Shown here in pieces: positions 50,801-62,148 of a stretch of 64,000 bases of DNA. The DNA is from Gymnothorax reevesii. Lineage: Eukaryota; Chordata; Actinopteri; Anguilliformes; Muraenidae. The first letter of the stretch is position 1, and every line of letters starts with the position of its first letter. Where the stretch lies: contig CM056573.1 of the NCBI GenBank assembly GCA_029721435.1, positions 120,861,947 through 120,925,946 of the forward strand, written 5' to 3'. The notes under the pieces were generated by a model. It saw only the letters and a list, made by a program, of their open reading frames with translations. It was not told the origin of the DNA and did no database searches. The position numbers and the translations under genes are program-made.

Positions 50801-53800
50801 ATCTCTTCAGTCTCAGAAGGGGTTTGAAAAAAATACTAGTTTATAGTAAACTGGCCAGACAAATGGAGAAAACCTGGGTCAGCTTTATTCATTAATCAAC
50901 AACACCAGCCCGACATACTCGGGAGATTTACTGGTGAGGAACTTCAGAGAGCAATCATTTTGCAAAGGAGGACTGAGAACAGGGGCAGTGTATCAGTGCC
51001 ATTCACAAGCCTGAGTTTATGTACTGGTGTTTGCAAATCATGGGCAGTGCAGCAGTGTGGTCATTCAGGGCGACACCCACTATCACAACCAAACTGTATT
51101 ATGACCTATCCGAGCAAACCAGTGACCAATCCTCAACACAGTAGCACCCCTCCCTTCCACAAATGAGGAAGCAAGGTGAGTCCGCACACACGCCTGCACG
51201 CCCGCACGCACGCACGCACAGCTGTCTCCTCTTCAAGACAAGATACACAGGACACCAGCACTTTTCAATAGTGAACAGCTCAGGATGAAAAACTTGCATT
51301 TTTTTATGTGACAGGGGCAGCATGAGGCCTGGTGCCTATTAGCAATGGAGTCACATTCCTTCAGCCGCTCCTGTGTCAGTAGATAGAGGGGGTTGAAGTT
51401 CAAACCATAGATTGCACAAGCAAAAGGTGGTTACTGGCTGCTCTGTCCATTTGGGAAGGGGTGGGGGCTGTTTGTAGAGCCATTTGGTTTGATTTTCATC
51501 ACCAGATGAGAGAAGGATTTCCTTTGTGCAGATGTCTCTCAACATGGCAGCATTGTTTTTCAGACTTTGAATAAGCATATAAACTAGGGAGGTTTCCATT
51601 AACAAATCTCATAACATGCGGCTGTGCTTCCCCAAGATGTCCTGAGAGCATCCTACAAGATGACTCAGGTTTTCAAGAGGTACTTTAAGGCTAAGGAGGG
51701 GGGGGGTAGGGAATACTGGAAATACAATCTGTGCTGTCTCGCGGTTTAAACCAGGGCTACGCTGTCATTTCTACTGTCCCTGTGTGCCCGTGAGGAGTCT
51801 TCCGTCCTCGTTCAACAGTCCAAAACGCGCCAAAGGGAGTCCTCGTCTAGTTCAGTGAGGTTACAGCGCTCGAGTCCTTTATGGTTTTACATCCCTTCAT
51901 AAACAACCATTGCTAGGACGCCCCCACAGTCCCGCAACCTTCATGCCAAAACCGCCATTGGATGTTGCTCCCAAATATCGCAGTGACATCACAGAGACAG
52001 ACTGGAGCAGGCAGCTCTTAGTGGCCGTCCATAAAACTGCTCTGATAAAAGGTCAGTAATTCAATCTGTTATGAGCCAATAGCGGCTAGCAGCTAAAAAT
52101 ACTGCCGGCTAGGAGTGATGTAATGCTGAATCTAAATGAGGCCGGCCAGCTAAGTAATTGAGTGCATTAAATGCGGAACTGAAGTCCTTGGAAGGGCCGC
52201 GGGAGGGAATGGGATTAAAAAAATAAATAAATAAAAAAATAAAAATCAGCCTGATCAGGGCCTCTCCGCCAGCATACATGCACACACGAGAAGGGGGTTA
52301 TGGTGACTGTTTGTCATTCATATCAATGAGTCATCCAAACCAATGAGCCAATGTTTAAAAGCCCGCATTCGATCCGGCGGCCTTCTGTCAGCACTCCAGC
52401 AAGGCCGTCTCCGTGCACTATCGCAGACGAAGGTAAAATCCCAATGCGTAGAGGTACAATGTCCACTCATTTCGCCGCTTTTACACTTGAACACAGAGGC
52501 ACACGCACACAGCCACATGCAAGAGCGCACGTGCACACCAGCTACCAACAACTAACATTGTGTGCAGGCAAGGAAAATTAAGCCTTTGCCAAATGTTATC
52601 ACTCACAAAAAGCAAGTCTAGAGAGATTGGATTGGGACCTGTGTGCAAGGGGTCTGTAGTGCACCTGATTAACATTAACCAATTACCATCGCACACCGCA
52701 ACCAGATTAATTCACAATATATTCATATTAGCTTGTATGACATCAAGAGTTGGAGGCAAGTGATAATTTACCTCAAGGGTGCAAATAACTGAAGAAAAAA
52801 ATTTGTTAAAACACAATTTGCAGGAATTCATATGAGAAAATGTTGATTAATGCCATGTTCAGTCTCTGGAAGAACTAGAAAGCCCGGTTCTCCAGCCTGT
52901 GCCGCGTCCACAAGGAAATCTCCATTTCAGCAGAAATTAGTCGATTATTGGGCCAACACTGTCGCAATGGCAACCAGAATCGATAGGCGTCATAAATGAA
53001 GCATAACATGTCCATACCAAATATGATAGTTACTGGTCAATCATTAAAGCCTGTACATCGTCCACAAATGAGTGTCTGCGGACGTGGACGCAGCGGTGGA
53101 GACGTCAAACATGAATCCGCAGTTGCCGCCTGACTTCGTCCAGGGGCTACAATGATTTCAGCAAAGCCAATGAGGGAACCTATTCAAGTGCGGTCTAATT
53201 AGTTCAGCTGCAATGTCTCACTTCAAAAACACTACAACAGCTTTCTGAATAATTTCTTTTGAGTAATATCTTGTTTGGCAGGGGCTATACTCTGAAGCAG
53301 GACAGCCCAAACCTGACCCTGTCATCTCGTCCTGTCAGTTTTTAATCTGCAACTAATTTCAACCCAATTTTTCCAATTAACTGCAGAAGATGACGAGGCC
53401 TACTTCATTAATAGGATGGAGTGAAAATCTAGGCCTATAGGAAGGTAGATGCAACCGATGCCAGCGTATAAGGAAACCAGGAACTCCACTTGTGGATGTA
53501 GTGCATTATCAATTTATTTAAAAAATGCTAAATATTACATAAATTCACACAATGGACCAGCCCAGTCGTTGACGACCTGTGTTCAGAACCAGCTAGAACA
53601 TACTGTTGCGCACACAATCCTACGAGGCTCTCAAAAGTAATGTTCTGGAAAATAGTCATAAATTATACATGCATGATTGAGGATGCCTTTCCACAGGTCC
53701 AGAATCGACCCACACTGATCATATAGCCTGAGTCTTATAAATGTACCGGATACCAAAATGGCTCAGCAGGGAATGCACTCCTCAGGGACAGCTTATAGCC

Positions 53801-54456
53801 ATTTGCGATTTTGAGCTACGGAAGCCAAAAGGTACAGGGAAATTGAGAGTCACACAAGGATATATCTGAGAGGCTGTTGCCCCAAGCTGTACAACACAGC
53901 AGATCTACCATCCAGTAGATTTCTGCTCCAGACCCTAACAAAGCAGAACATCCTATTGAGCTGCCAATTAGCTGAATCCAGAGGGCCCAATTAGGGCTGC
54001 AATGGAGAGAAGACAGGATAAGTTGAGCTCTTGGGAAAGCAGCCCAGCTCCAGAGTGACATGCATACTGACAAGTAAGGGAGAGCTTATTTACTTTACAA
54101 ATCCGGTGTAGGATTTTTGGTGAAGAACGCACTAGAAAAGCACAAAATAAGAACTGATAAAAGTTCGGTCAGAAGTTCTTTCAACCAAAACCAATCCTCC
54201 TCAAGTCAGCAAATGACTGTTTATTCAGAAAATTTTCAAAGAAAACGTAAAAACAAGCAGCACATCTCTTTGGAGAACACAGAATATATAGTCCAACTTT
54301 CCTGTAGTTCGATATCTGACAATTAAGTGACAGTTCCATCGGTCAGTCACCAAGCTCAAACTCTGTTTTCACAGTAGGCATTTGCAGTCAACGAGATAAC
54401 AATCCAATACCCCATGATAGGGCTAAAGAACAGAGACCATCAAATACACATTTCCT
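47831..54456 (-). other. fermt2: fermt2 5' intron, left part
   Basis: No fermt2 exon was found. One MITE end (cagggcactttcacacttgg) is visible at 48364-48383, of the family at 37603-38159, without a clear partner. A tRNA-like B box (gggttctaatccc) lies near 48543-48555. Otherwise nothing was recognised. Confidence 0.5.
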
Positions 54457-54645
54457 GGGGCGCCCCGTTGGCTTATCGGTCTAAGCACGCGCATCATAAA
54501 GGCTGTGTTGATTCCCAGGTTCGATTCCGGCAAACAATACAGCCATAAGCAGTCGCTGTCTTGTAAGGCGCGCTTTCGCTTGCACGCGCGCACCATAGCG
54601 CGCCTAAAAAAAAAATTGAGGCGATGAAAAAAAAAAAAAAAAGCT
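54457..54645 (+). repeat. tRNA-derived SINE
   Basis: RNA polymerase III promoter boxes are evident: A box TGGCTTATCGG (54469-54479) and B box GGTTCGATTCC (54518-54528), with tRNA-like spacing. The body continues into a GC-rich segment and ends in A-rich runs at 54606-54640. It is not a tRNA gene because the acceptor and anticodon stems do not fold into a cloverleaf I can support. Confidence 0.7.
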
Positions 54646-54918
54646 CGTACCTCACAAAGACAAAGCTTGGAAAAAGACACATGCTTCGTGGAAACTAGAC
54701 TGGTTCCTTCTCCATCGTTACACTCCGCTGGTAGACATTCCGTATGATACAGAACGGTAGCGCCAACACTGCTTTGTAGCGGCAAAGCTAGGAACAAATT
54801 TTTCGTGGAGACTAGATAACTAAAAGCAAGAAGTACCTTTTCTGTGATTGGGCAACCCGCACAACGTGACCCTCAACCAATCGCCTTAGTGTCATTTTCG
54901 CCTTCGGAGCGGCTGTGG

Positions 54919-55038
54919 ATGGTGAACACGGTGGCGGGACATGCCATTAGGGAAGAAATTTTGGAGAAAATGGGATATTCCAAAGGGGATTTTGTCCCTA
55001 GAATGAAAAATGTGAACGGCAAGCCCATGGTGGCAGAA
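54919..55038 (+). CDS. unidentified candidate coding exon (40 codons), nested in the fermt2 intron
   Basis: An ATG opens MVNTVAGHAIREEILEKMGY, then SKGDFVPRMKNVNGKPMVAE, ending exactly at a consensus donor GAA|gtaagt in phase 0. The composition is protein-like (charged helix, then basic loop), unlike the repeat-derived frames nearby. The frame is open upstream, and a possible acceptor (ccttag) lies at 54887-54892. Two CCAAT/ATTGG motifs are upstream (about 54847 and 54877). I do not recognise the family and found no convincing second exon. It could be a first exon of a nested gene, a captured fragment, or chance. Confidence 0.35.
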
Positions 55039-57746
55039 GTAAGTGAACGTTGAATGTTGAGAATGTTAAACGTCGAGTCCTCAGATACATGTGAGGCAAA
55101 TCACAGCTTTTGAGGATGCTAGTCTACAGCAGATATGTGCATAAATTAACCATTCTCGTTCCCAGAAATTCATTTGCTGTGGACATGCGTTGTGTTACTT
55201 GGATGAAGCGTCAGTGGGTACTATGGACAAGGTTTAGAAAGTTAGGGTTTCTTTTGGTTTTCAAATTTGGTCAGGTTAAGCTACAGTCCACATGCATGGT
55301 TTTTGAATGTCGTCAACTAGCAACTAGCCTACCATATCTGATAGCGATTCATTGATTCTTTTGAGCCATGTTAGGTTAAGCAGCTATTGAGGTAAGCCCC
55401 TGTCATGTAACTGACAATTTCATTATGCTGACGATTTTGTTCTCATTGTATTCCTCCTTTAATTTTAGATAAAAACTTTTTAATAAAAAATGTAATTTTT
55501 TTTTTTTTGGGTAAATCTGTTCTTTGCTTCTTTTTTCTCAGGATAGACTTGTAGTTGACCCATGCAATTGCATTAAGAGAGGTTTAAGCTTATGTTAGAG
55601 AATAGGTTCAGGATGCTTCTCAAAATCTCAGCATGTTTTGTGTAAGAGGTAAACGAAGTTTAAACTTGTTATGCATCAGCCTGGGCCCTGTACCTCAAAA
55701 TGAATCCATCTAGGAATAACATGATCCACCACAGCAAAGAAGTTCCTTGCAAAAAATGCAGTGGACATCCAATGTCCAATGGCCGCAAAAAAAGCTCGCC
55801 TTGAATTCCTAGGCAAGGTTTTAGCCACTTACCTGGAAATGTCAAAGGACAGAGACTGCATAAGACACAAAGATGAAAACACTGTCAAACAAAAACGGAA
55901 TCAAGTTTGCAGATAAAACAGAATATTGTTAACCCCATAAAACCCATAGACCCATATAAGGGTCTGTTACATGCAGCTGCTGTATTCAAACCTGTTCAGG
56001 ACCATTTTAAATACTAGTAGAGATCTCAAGGCATCCACAATCGTAAATATGTCCTGCTGAATTACAGGGAAATGTGTATAAAAATGATAAAAAATTTCTA
56101 GATCTTATCTATCTGATGTAATACTCTGCAAAAAATATTCTGGGTTTGAATATTTCTCTCAATACAAGTAGCTTCAGTGAAGCACTACATCCAGTAGATA
56201 CAGAATATAAATGACAGTCCTATAATATGGGAGGGGGGAAGAAGTGAGAGGAGAAAAAAACCAAATTTTCCTGGCTTTGAGCCTACTGGAGGGAAAACGT
56301 AAGTGAAAAATTAGTGTTCAAGGGGTCCAAGAAGTATGTGTATGATGTAAAACCCAGTGATGCACTGGTCAAATGAACATCACTCCGAATTCTCCCCTAT
56401 TCCTCCACCTGTATTTCATTCCCCTGAAGTGACTCACTCAGAGCGACGGCTCACTGGTTGAGTGGTTATTTCACAGGGAGTGGCGCATCACAGTCGCCAT
56501 AATGCACCCACATACAGGCGGGGGTCGAATCATTGGAAAACACAGCCAGAAATAAGGCCTTTTGAAGCTTATGACGGACCGTGTTTGTTGAGACTGGCTG
56601 AGAAATAGATCGACTCAGTTCTGAGGTGATTTTTAGAGCTGGACTTTCCTGGCCATTAGCAACAATCTGGCCAAATGCCAGTCTGTCTCCCTGTCAGAGA
56701 GCTTTGACTTGCTATCTCTTCTTTTCTGGTGCTCGGGATACGCTGTGATAATTTGACAGTTCCCTTTCTCATTATTAATAAAATTTAGTTTTTTCTGCAT
56801 GAAGAACCTGCAATTCAACACCTTCCAAATTGAGCGAGTGCAGGGATCTTGCTTTGGAGACTTGCCCAGAAAACTGCCACAAGCCGAACCTCTCTTAACC
56901 ACACAAAAGTACCTGATTAGCATTAAAGTTAGCGATCACCATTGTGGGTGCTTTAGTTATTGTGGTTTACAGACCTCAAGGTTACAGCAGTCCCCCCAAA
57001 AGCTGGTTCTGATATTTTGTTCATCCCGTATACAAGCACACAGCTTCCTCAGCCCTGAATAAGGAATGTGTAGGAGCCTGTGCCCAGCTGCTCAGCTCAT
57101 TAGACATGATCACCCCCTCAGTCAGTGTTTACTCTGGCCGAGCGCTGTGTTTATGAAATGGGCTCAACATGACAGCGAACAGGGAAGGAGGGGGCAGCCA
57201 TCAGACCCTGTTTATATTTACAATATTTATCTATTGGCTGATAGACCAGGGAGTGAGTGAGGCTGCTTCAAAACCAACTCTCTGGCCTGCCATCCCTGTT
57301 CAAATGAAGTGGCACAGACACTGACCACCGCAATTACGATTGTCATAAAAAATGTTACATTACTAACGCTCCTTGGCTCTGATTGGATGCCAAATGCATC
57401 TAATGAGATCTCAGATAACAAAGACTGCTGATCAAAGTGGCACCCAGCTATTGTATACTGCCACCAATAGGTTTATATGTGGGGATTTTTCATTTTTGAT
57501 TTTACACAAAACAAGGTCAAAACCTAGCATATGAATGTACCGTTTCATTTTGAAGGAGTTCTATCCAATGGGGAGATTCCAAGACTTAACTAAGCAATGG
57601 TATAACTTCCTCACTCATGACTGACCAATGGCGTAACCTCGTCGCTCACTCTGTCAGTCACCAACTTTCAAGTTTATAAGACTAACCCCTGCTTTGCTGT
57701 GGTCCAAGAAAAATTAATGTATGCTTGTTATATCTGCGTTTTCTCC
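55039..57746 (-). other. fermt2: fermt2 5' intron, middle
   Basis: No gene recognised. A possible tRNA-derived SINE lies at 56441-56600. Confidence 0.5.
56441..56600 (+). repeat. possible divergent tRNA-derived SINE
   Basis: An A-box-like cggctcactggttgagtgg and a B-box-like ggggtcgaatcat occur in order, but the spacing is longer than in a tRNA and the tail is not A-rich. Confidence 0.35.
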
Positions 57747-57750
57747 TTAA

Positions 57751-58087
57751 AGGTGCACTATGTCAGTTTATTTTCTTTGTGATTATATTTTTGTCTCAAT
57801 TTGCTGACATTTCGCCATGATCCGCTAGCTGCCTGTCCATGAATTCACTGTAAAAAAAAAAAAAAAAACGGGCTCTGGAGAGTGCACAGGCCTCACAAAT
57901 CGCAAATAAACAGAGGGCACAGGCTGTGCCCCATAAAATAAACCATTCTGGCCAATCACCGACAAGAGTTGACAGTTACGGAAGCATGGGAGGGAGGGAA
58001 CTATAGGAGGGAAGGGCGAGCTACCTCTGTTTTGTTTGAATTCAAATGTCAACAGAAGTGATGTCAATAAACTTGCATACTGCACCT
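57751..58087. mobile_element. TTAA-flanked MITE, 337 bp
   Basis: The ends AGGTGCACTATGTCAGTTTA and (inverted) AGGTGCAGTATGCAAGTTTA are flanked by TTAA at 57747-57750 and 58088-58091. This end sequence is abundant in teleosts, from memory. There is no coding capacity. Confidence 0.8.
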
Positions 58088-58091
58088 TTAA

Positions 58092-60864
58092 GTGTGTGAG
58101 TTTGCTTGGGGAGGGAACAACTGATAAAATCATAGCGTTCAGGGGGAGATCTACTGCAGTATGCTACTGTTGCCCATGTGCTTGAAGTCAGGCACTACAC
58201 AGTAGAGACACATGTGCATTTAACTCCTGGGCCAGGTCACGCGGTAAGAGAGTTACAAAATTCGTGTATTTTGTATCATAGCTTCAAAACAAAGACAGAC
58301 AATGCTACAATTAAAATGGCTTCTAGTACTAAAAAAAAAAACCAATTAGCCAATTTTGTTCATTTTGATTTATTTTGGACGAAAACGGCAAAAAACTGGT
58401 CGGTAACGGAGTTACACGTTTGGAGCTCCGATACAAAATACACCAATTTTTTTTACTCCATTACCGGGTGACTTGGCCCTTCAATAGAAAATAAGCCATG
58501 CATCACATCAGAATAAGCCAGGAAAAGACCCATCGCACAGTTAGTATTACTCATCCAGACCGATAAACGATAAACACAACCCTCATATTCTATAACAATG
58601 TGAGGACGATCAATACCAAAATACTGGTCTGAAATAAGAAGCCATTTTCTTGAGGATACTACATAATACAAAAAATGGGAGAGACTAGAGAAAGAAGAAT
58701 GCATATTTTATTTGACTTTGTAAAAGATGCTAAGAGATTCATGTGAGCCTGATACAGTAGAAAAAGAACCAGAAACGCCCGCGTTTGAACACACTCGGCC
58801 TGACGGTGCACACATGGACAGACATACAGACGGACAGACAGACGACGAACTGATGACAATACCCTTCCGCCTGAAGTCGGCCCAAGGGTAAAAAAAAAAC
58901 CCTGAAAATTTGCTTGAGAGAAGACAGAGTGTGTGAGGAATTTGGGTGTCGACCAGGAGAATGTTGATGGCAATTTGACGCTTAAAGTACTATAATTAGG
59001 CATAACGTTCAAGTATGTAACTTAATCAACAGACAAAGATGGCAGAAACAAATCAGAAGTCTGGCATCAACATGTTACACAGTAGCATGCCACTTAACTT
59101 GCAGGTTCACAACATATGCCAAGATTTCCCAAAACAATGGTAACAAAAAGAAAAACATTCAGTAAGCCAACTACCTTCTTGAAATTGAATGCATGTAGTT
59201 GAAGGACTTTTTTCAGTGCAATCTCAACAAGAAACCAAATGGGCATCAAATAGAAGTTGAAGACTCAAGCACCGTGGATGACTGCAGTCAACGAGCTCCA
59301 CAGAATACTGTTCTTTCAGCAGTTACATAAGTCGACATTTTCTTCCAGAATGGCATTCAGTGCACTTCCACATCTAAAAACATTCTTAGACAAACAATTT
59401 ACATGCTGCACAACACTTATGAGCAACCATTCACTCAACACAAGCATTATAATAACCTTGAATAAAATCTGATTAATAAAAAGGACCATTTCCAGGAAAC
59501 GGTGGTTAATGAGGACATTATCATTTTCAAAACAGGGCTGCTTGCAGCTAAAAATATTCTGGAATTTAAGGAGTAGACCACCTTCTAAGGCAAGCAGTGA
59601 TTCCAAAAAAAAATAAAAATCTCTTCAGGATTTACATTCATCTACGTTTTCGTTACAAATGCGAGCAAAAGGGACCTCACAGCTGATTAGAAGAAAAAAG
59701 TTTGTTAAAAAAAGTGAACTATGCATTTCATTACACATAAAACTTAATATTTTAAATTCTTCAGTCAATATTCAATTTCCAATCCAACACGACAGTAACG
59801 CAGTCAGAGCACTTCAAACTTAATTTCAGCAGTCAGAAAATCAGCATCATCAGCGTTTTTCCGCATTTTCTGTTTTTTAAATACAGCGTTCTTAAATTAA
59901 AAGCAGTTTTCCGAAAATAAAGCCAAAATTACACATCCACATAGAAGCTGCTGCAGGAACCAGAGGCAATTTTCCACCCTAATCTGCCATTTTTAGCACA
60001 GAGACGAAGACTGACATGGCGGATAGAGAGCCAAAACAGCTGTGGCTATGCTAACGTTTCTAACCCATGAAGTCACGCTAACGCAGCGTAGGCTGCATTC
60101 GGACTGCTGCCGCCTAGGATTTCTCCTGCTGAATTTTTCCAGCAGTTCCCGGAAAACCGCCAGGCTGTCGAGCCGATGTGCAGACGCTTGTGAGAGGTTC
60201 AGCTGCATCAGTGAGATTAGTTTTGGGATGCAGTGAATGGAAACTCCACCTTGTTGGTTACATTGCAGAATGCATTTTTAAATTCCGGCCCATTTTTGAA
60301 AATGGTGAGCTAGCTTGTGAAATTAATGGAATGTAGTCAATTTCGTGGTCAGAAACGTAGAACAGGGGCCCAGTGCCTCACTTTTTCCAGGGATTGGATG
60401 CTACTTCAGCCACTTCATTTGGGTTACAGGAGTCCCGCTCTCTGAGCCTACCAGCACTGCTTGCAATAATTTCCGGACCAATATTTTCTTCAGTTTTTCA
60501 ATAAAGCAGAGTTCCCTGTGAGGCGGGTTTGAAGCTGGGCAGACAACTGAGCAGGAGTGCCTGAGTTTCTCTCAACTGTTGCTAATGGAAGAGCAAAGAA
60601 AAACAGGGCAGAGATTCTGCTTGTGGTTAACTTCTCCAAATTACCAAAAAGCCCAATGTCATCGGTGTAAATACATTTGCTATCGGTCAAGATGCCATAA
60701 CTCAATAATTATGACAGAAATTTCAAAGTGTCTTTTTATTTCGTTTTTGTTAAGAGCTTGCTCTACATTGGCAGTGGCAGCCAGCATCCGTGGTGATGAG
60801 ACCGATAAGATTCAAGAAACAAGTCCAGAGAAAGCCTGCTTTTCATGATGAATGAACAAATGGG
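58092..60864 (-). other. fermt2: fermt2 5' intron
   Basis: No gene or bounded element recognised. A GACAGACAGAC-type simple repeat lies near 58815-58845. Confidence 0.5.
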
Positions 60865-61125
60865 TTTGAGTGTGTGTGGGGTGTGTATACTTGTGTGCAT
60901 TTCCACGAGTACTCATCTGTGTGCGCGCGCGTGTATACGTGCAAGTGTGTGCGTGTGCATGCGTGAGAGTATGTGCACTCGCGTGTGTGTGCCCACATGT
61001 TTGTGGGGAGTGTGCGTGTGTGTGCGTGCGTGCGCGTTTGTGCTTCAGAACGTGTGTACGCGTGTGCACGTGCGTGACAGTGCGTGTGTATGGGAGTGTT
61101 TGTGCATGCGCGCATGTGTGTGATG
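60865..61125. repeat. imperfect (TG)n/(GTGC)n tract
   Basis: Interrupted TG and GCGT dinucleotide runs. The frames through it encode only Cys/Val/Arg repeats and are not genes. Confidence 0.9.
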
Positions 61126-62104
61126 TCAGGCAGGACGACAGGAGTGATTCCTTCCTTCCCGTTCTGGAGTCAAGCTCATCCCTGGAGTCTGGCCCAATCA
61201 ATATGACCTGACTGATCTTGTTTGCTGGAAGCAGAGACTCCCTGAGGGACAGCCGCAGAAGGAAGCTCAAGCACATTACAGAGAGCAGAGAGACAGAGAG
61301 AAACACGCAAACAAACCTCCGTCTTCTGAAACATCCACAACCCAGTTCTACAGCAGTTTCACAGTCTGCAACAGCCCATGCAGGTGGATCCCCCACACGG
61401 AGCACCAGTACCGAGCGATGTTTCACAAAGCAGGATTACTGCAGTTTGCTCGATGACTCCACTGAGTAAAACCCAGAACAGTAAATTACCTTCATGAAAT
61501 TTCAGCCACAATGTCCAATGTCATCCACCACTTCCACACTCAACGTTCTATGCTGCCATCCTAATCAGATTTTGCAGTAGTGCACTCGTCCACCATTATG
61601 ACTAGGGTTTTCAATCTACCTCCAGTTCTCCCAGTAAGCAGTAGGCACTGGACTCCTTACAGTTTGTGGGAAAACCTCAAAAAGCACTTCAGAGTGAAAT
61701 GTTCCTACAGTAGTACTGAAAGTATTCTCTCAGAGGTATAAAGATTGCAAGGACATTTTGTTGCAAGAGGGGCTTTGTGTATCAGGAACACTCTGCATCA
61801 TGTATGACAAGTACGGCAGGTTTAACTGAACAGAACACAGTACAGTCGCTAAGCCTGCATCCAAGAGGGGGACACATTAAGTTTAGAGGCAACAGAAGAG
61901 ATGGATCCCTGTACTCTGGCTCTAAACATCAGCATGTCAGACAAGGTTCAGTTAGCAGGAGAGATCCAGCAGCGCTCTGGGTTTGCATCATTTTAACTCA
62001 GGGGAACCTGAGGTGGGCAAAAATGCCCTCAAATCTATGCATGTCCCTAAAACAAAGTAAGGAGCAGAATGTCCCTTTTTTCTACAAAAATCCTTTTATT
62101 ACAT

Positions 62105-62148
<44 letters not shown>

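Noticed and set aside
54457..54531. Possible tRNA gene
   Set aside because: A and B boxes are present, but a cloverleaf with paired acceptor and anticodon stems could not be supported, and the A-rich tail fits a SINE.
60812..61211. Open frames up to 204 codons over the TG-rich tract
   Set aside because: Low-complexity repeat translation on both strands; no conserved motif.
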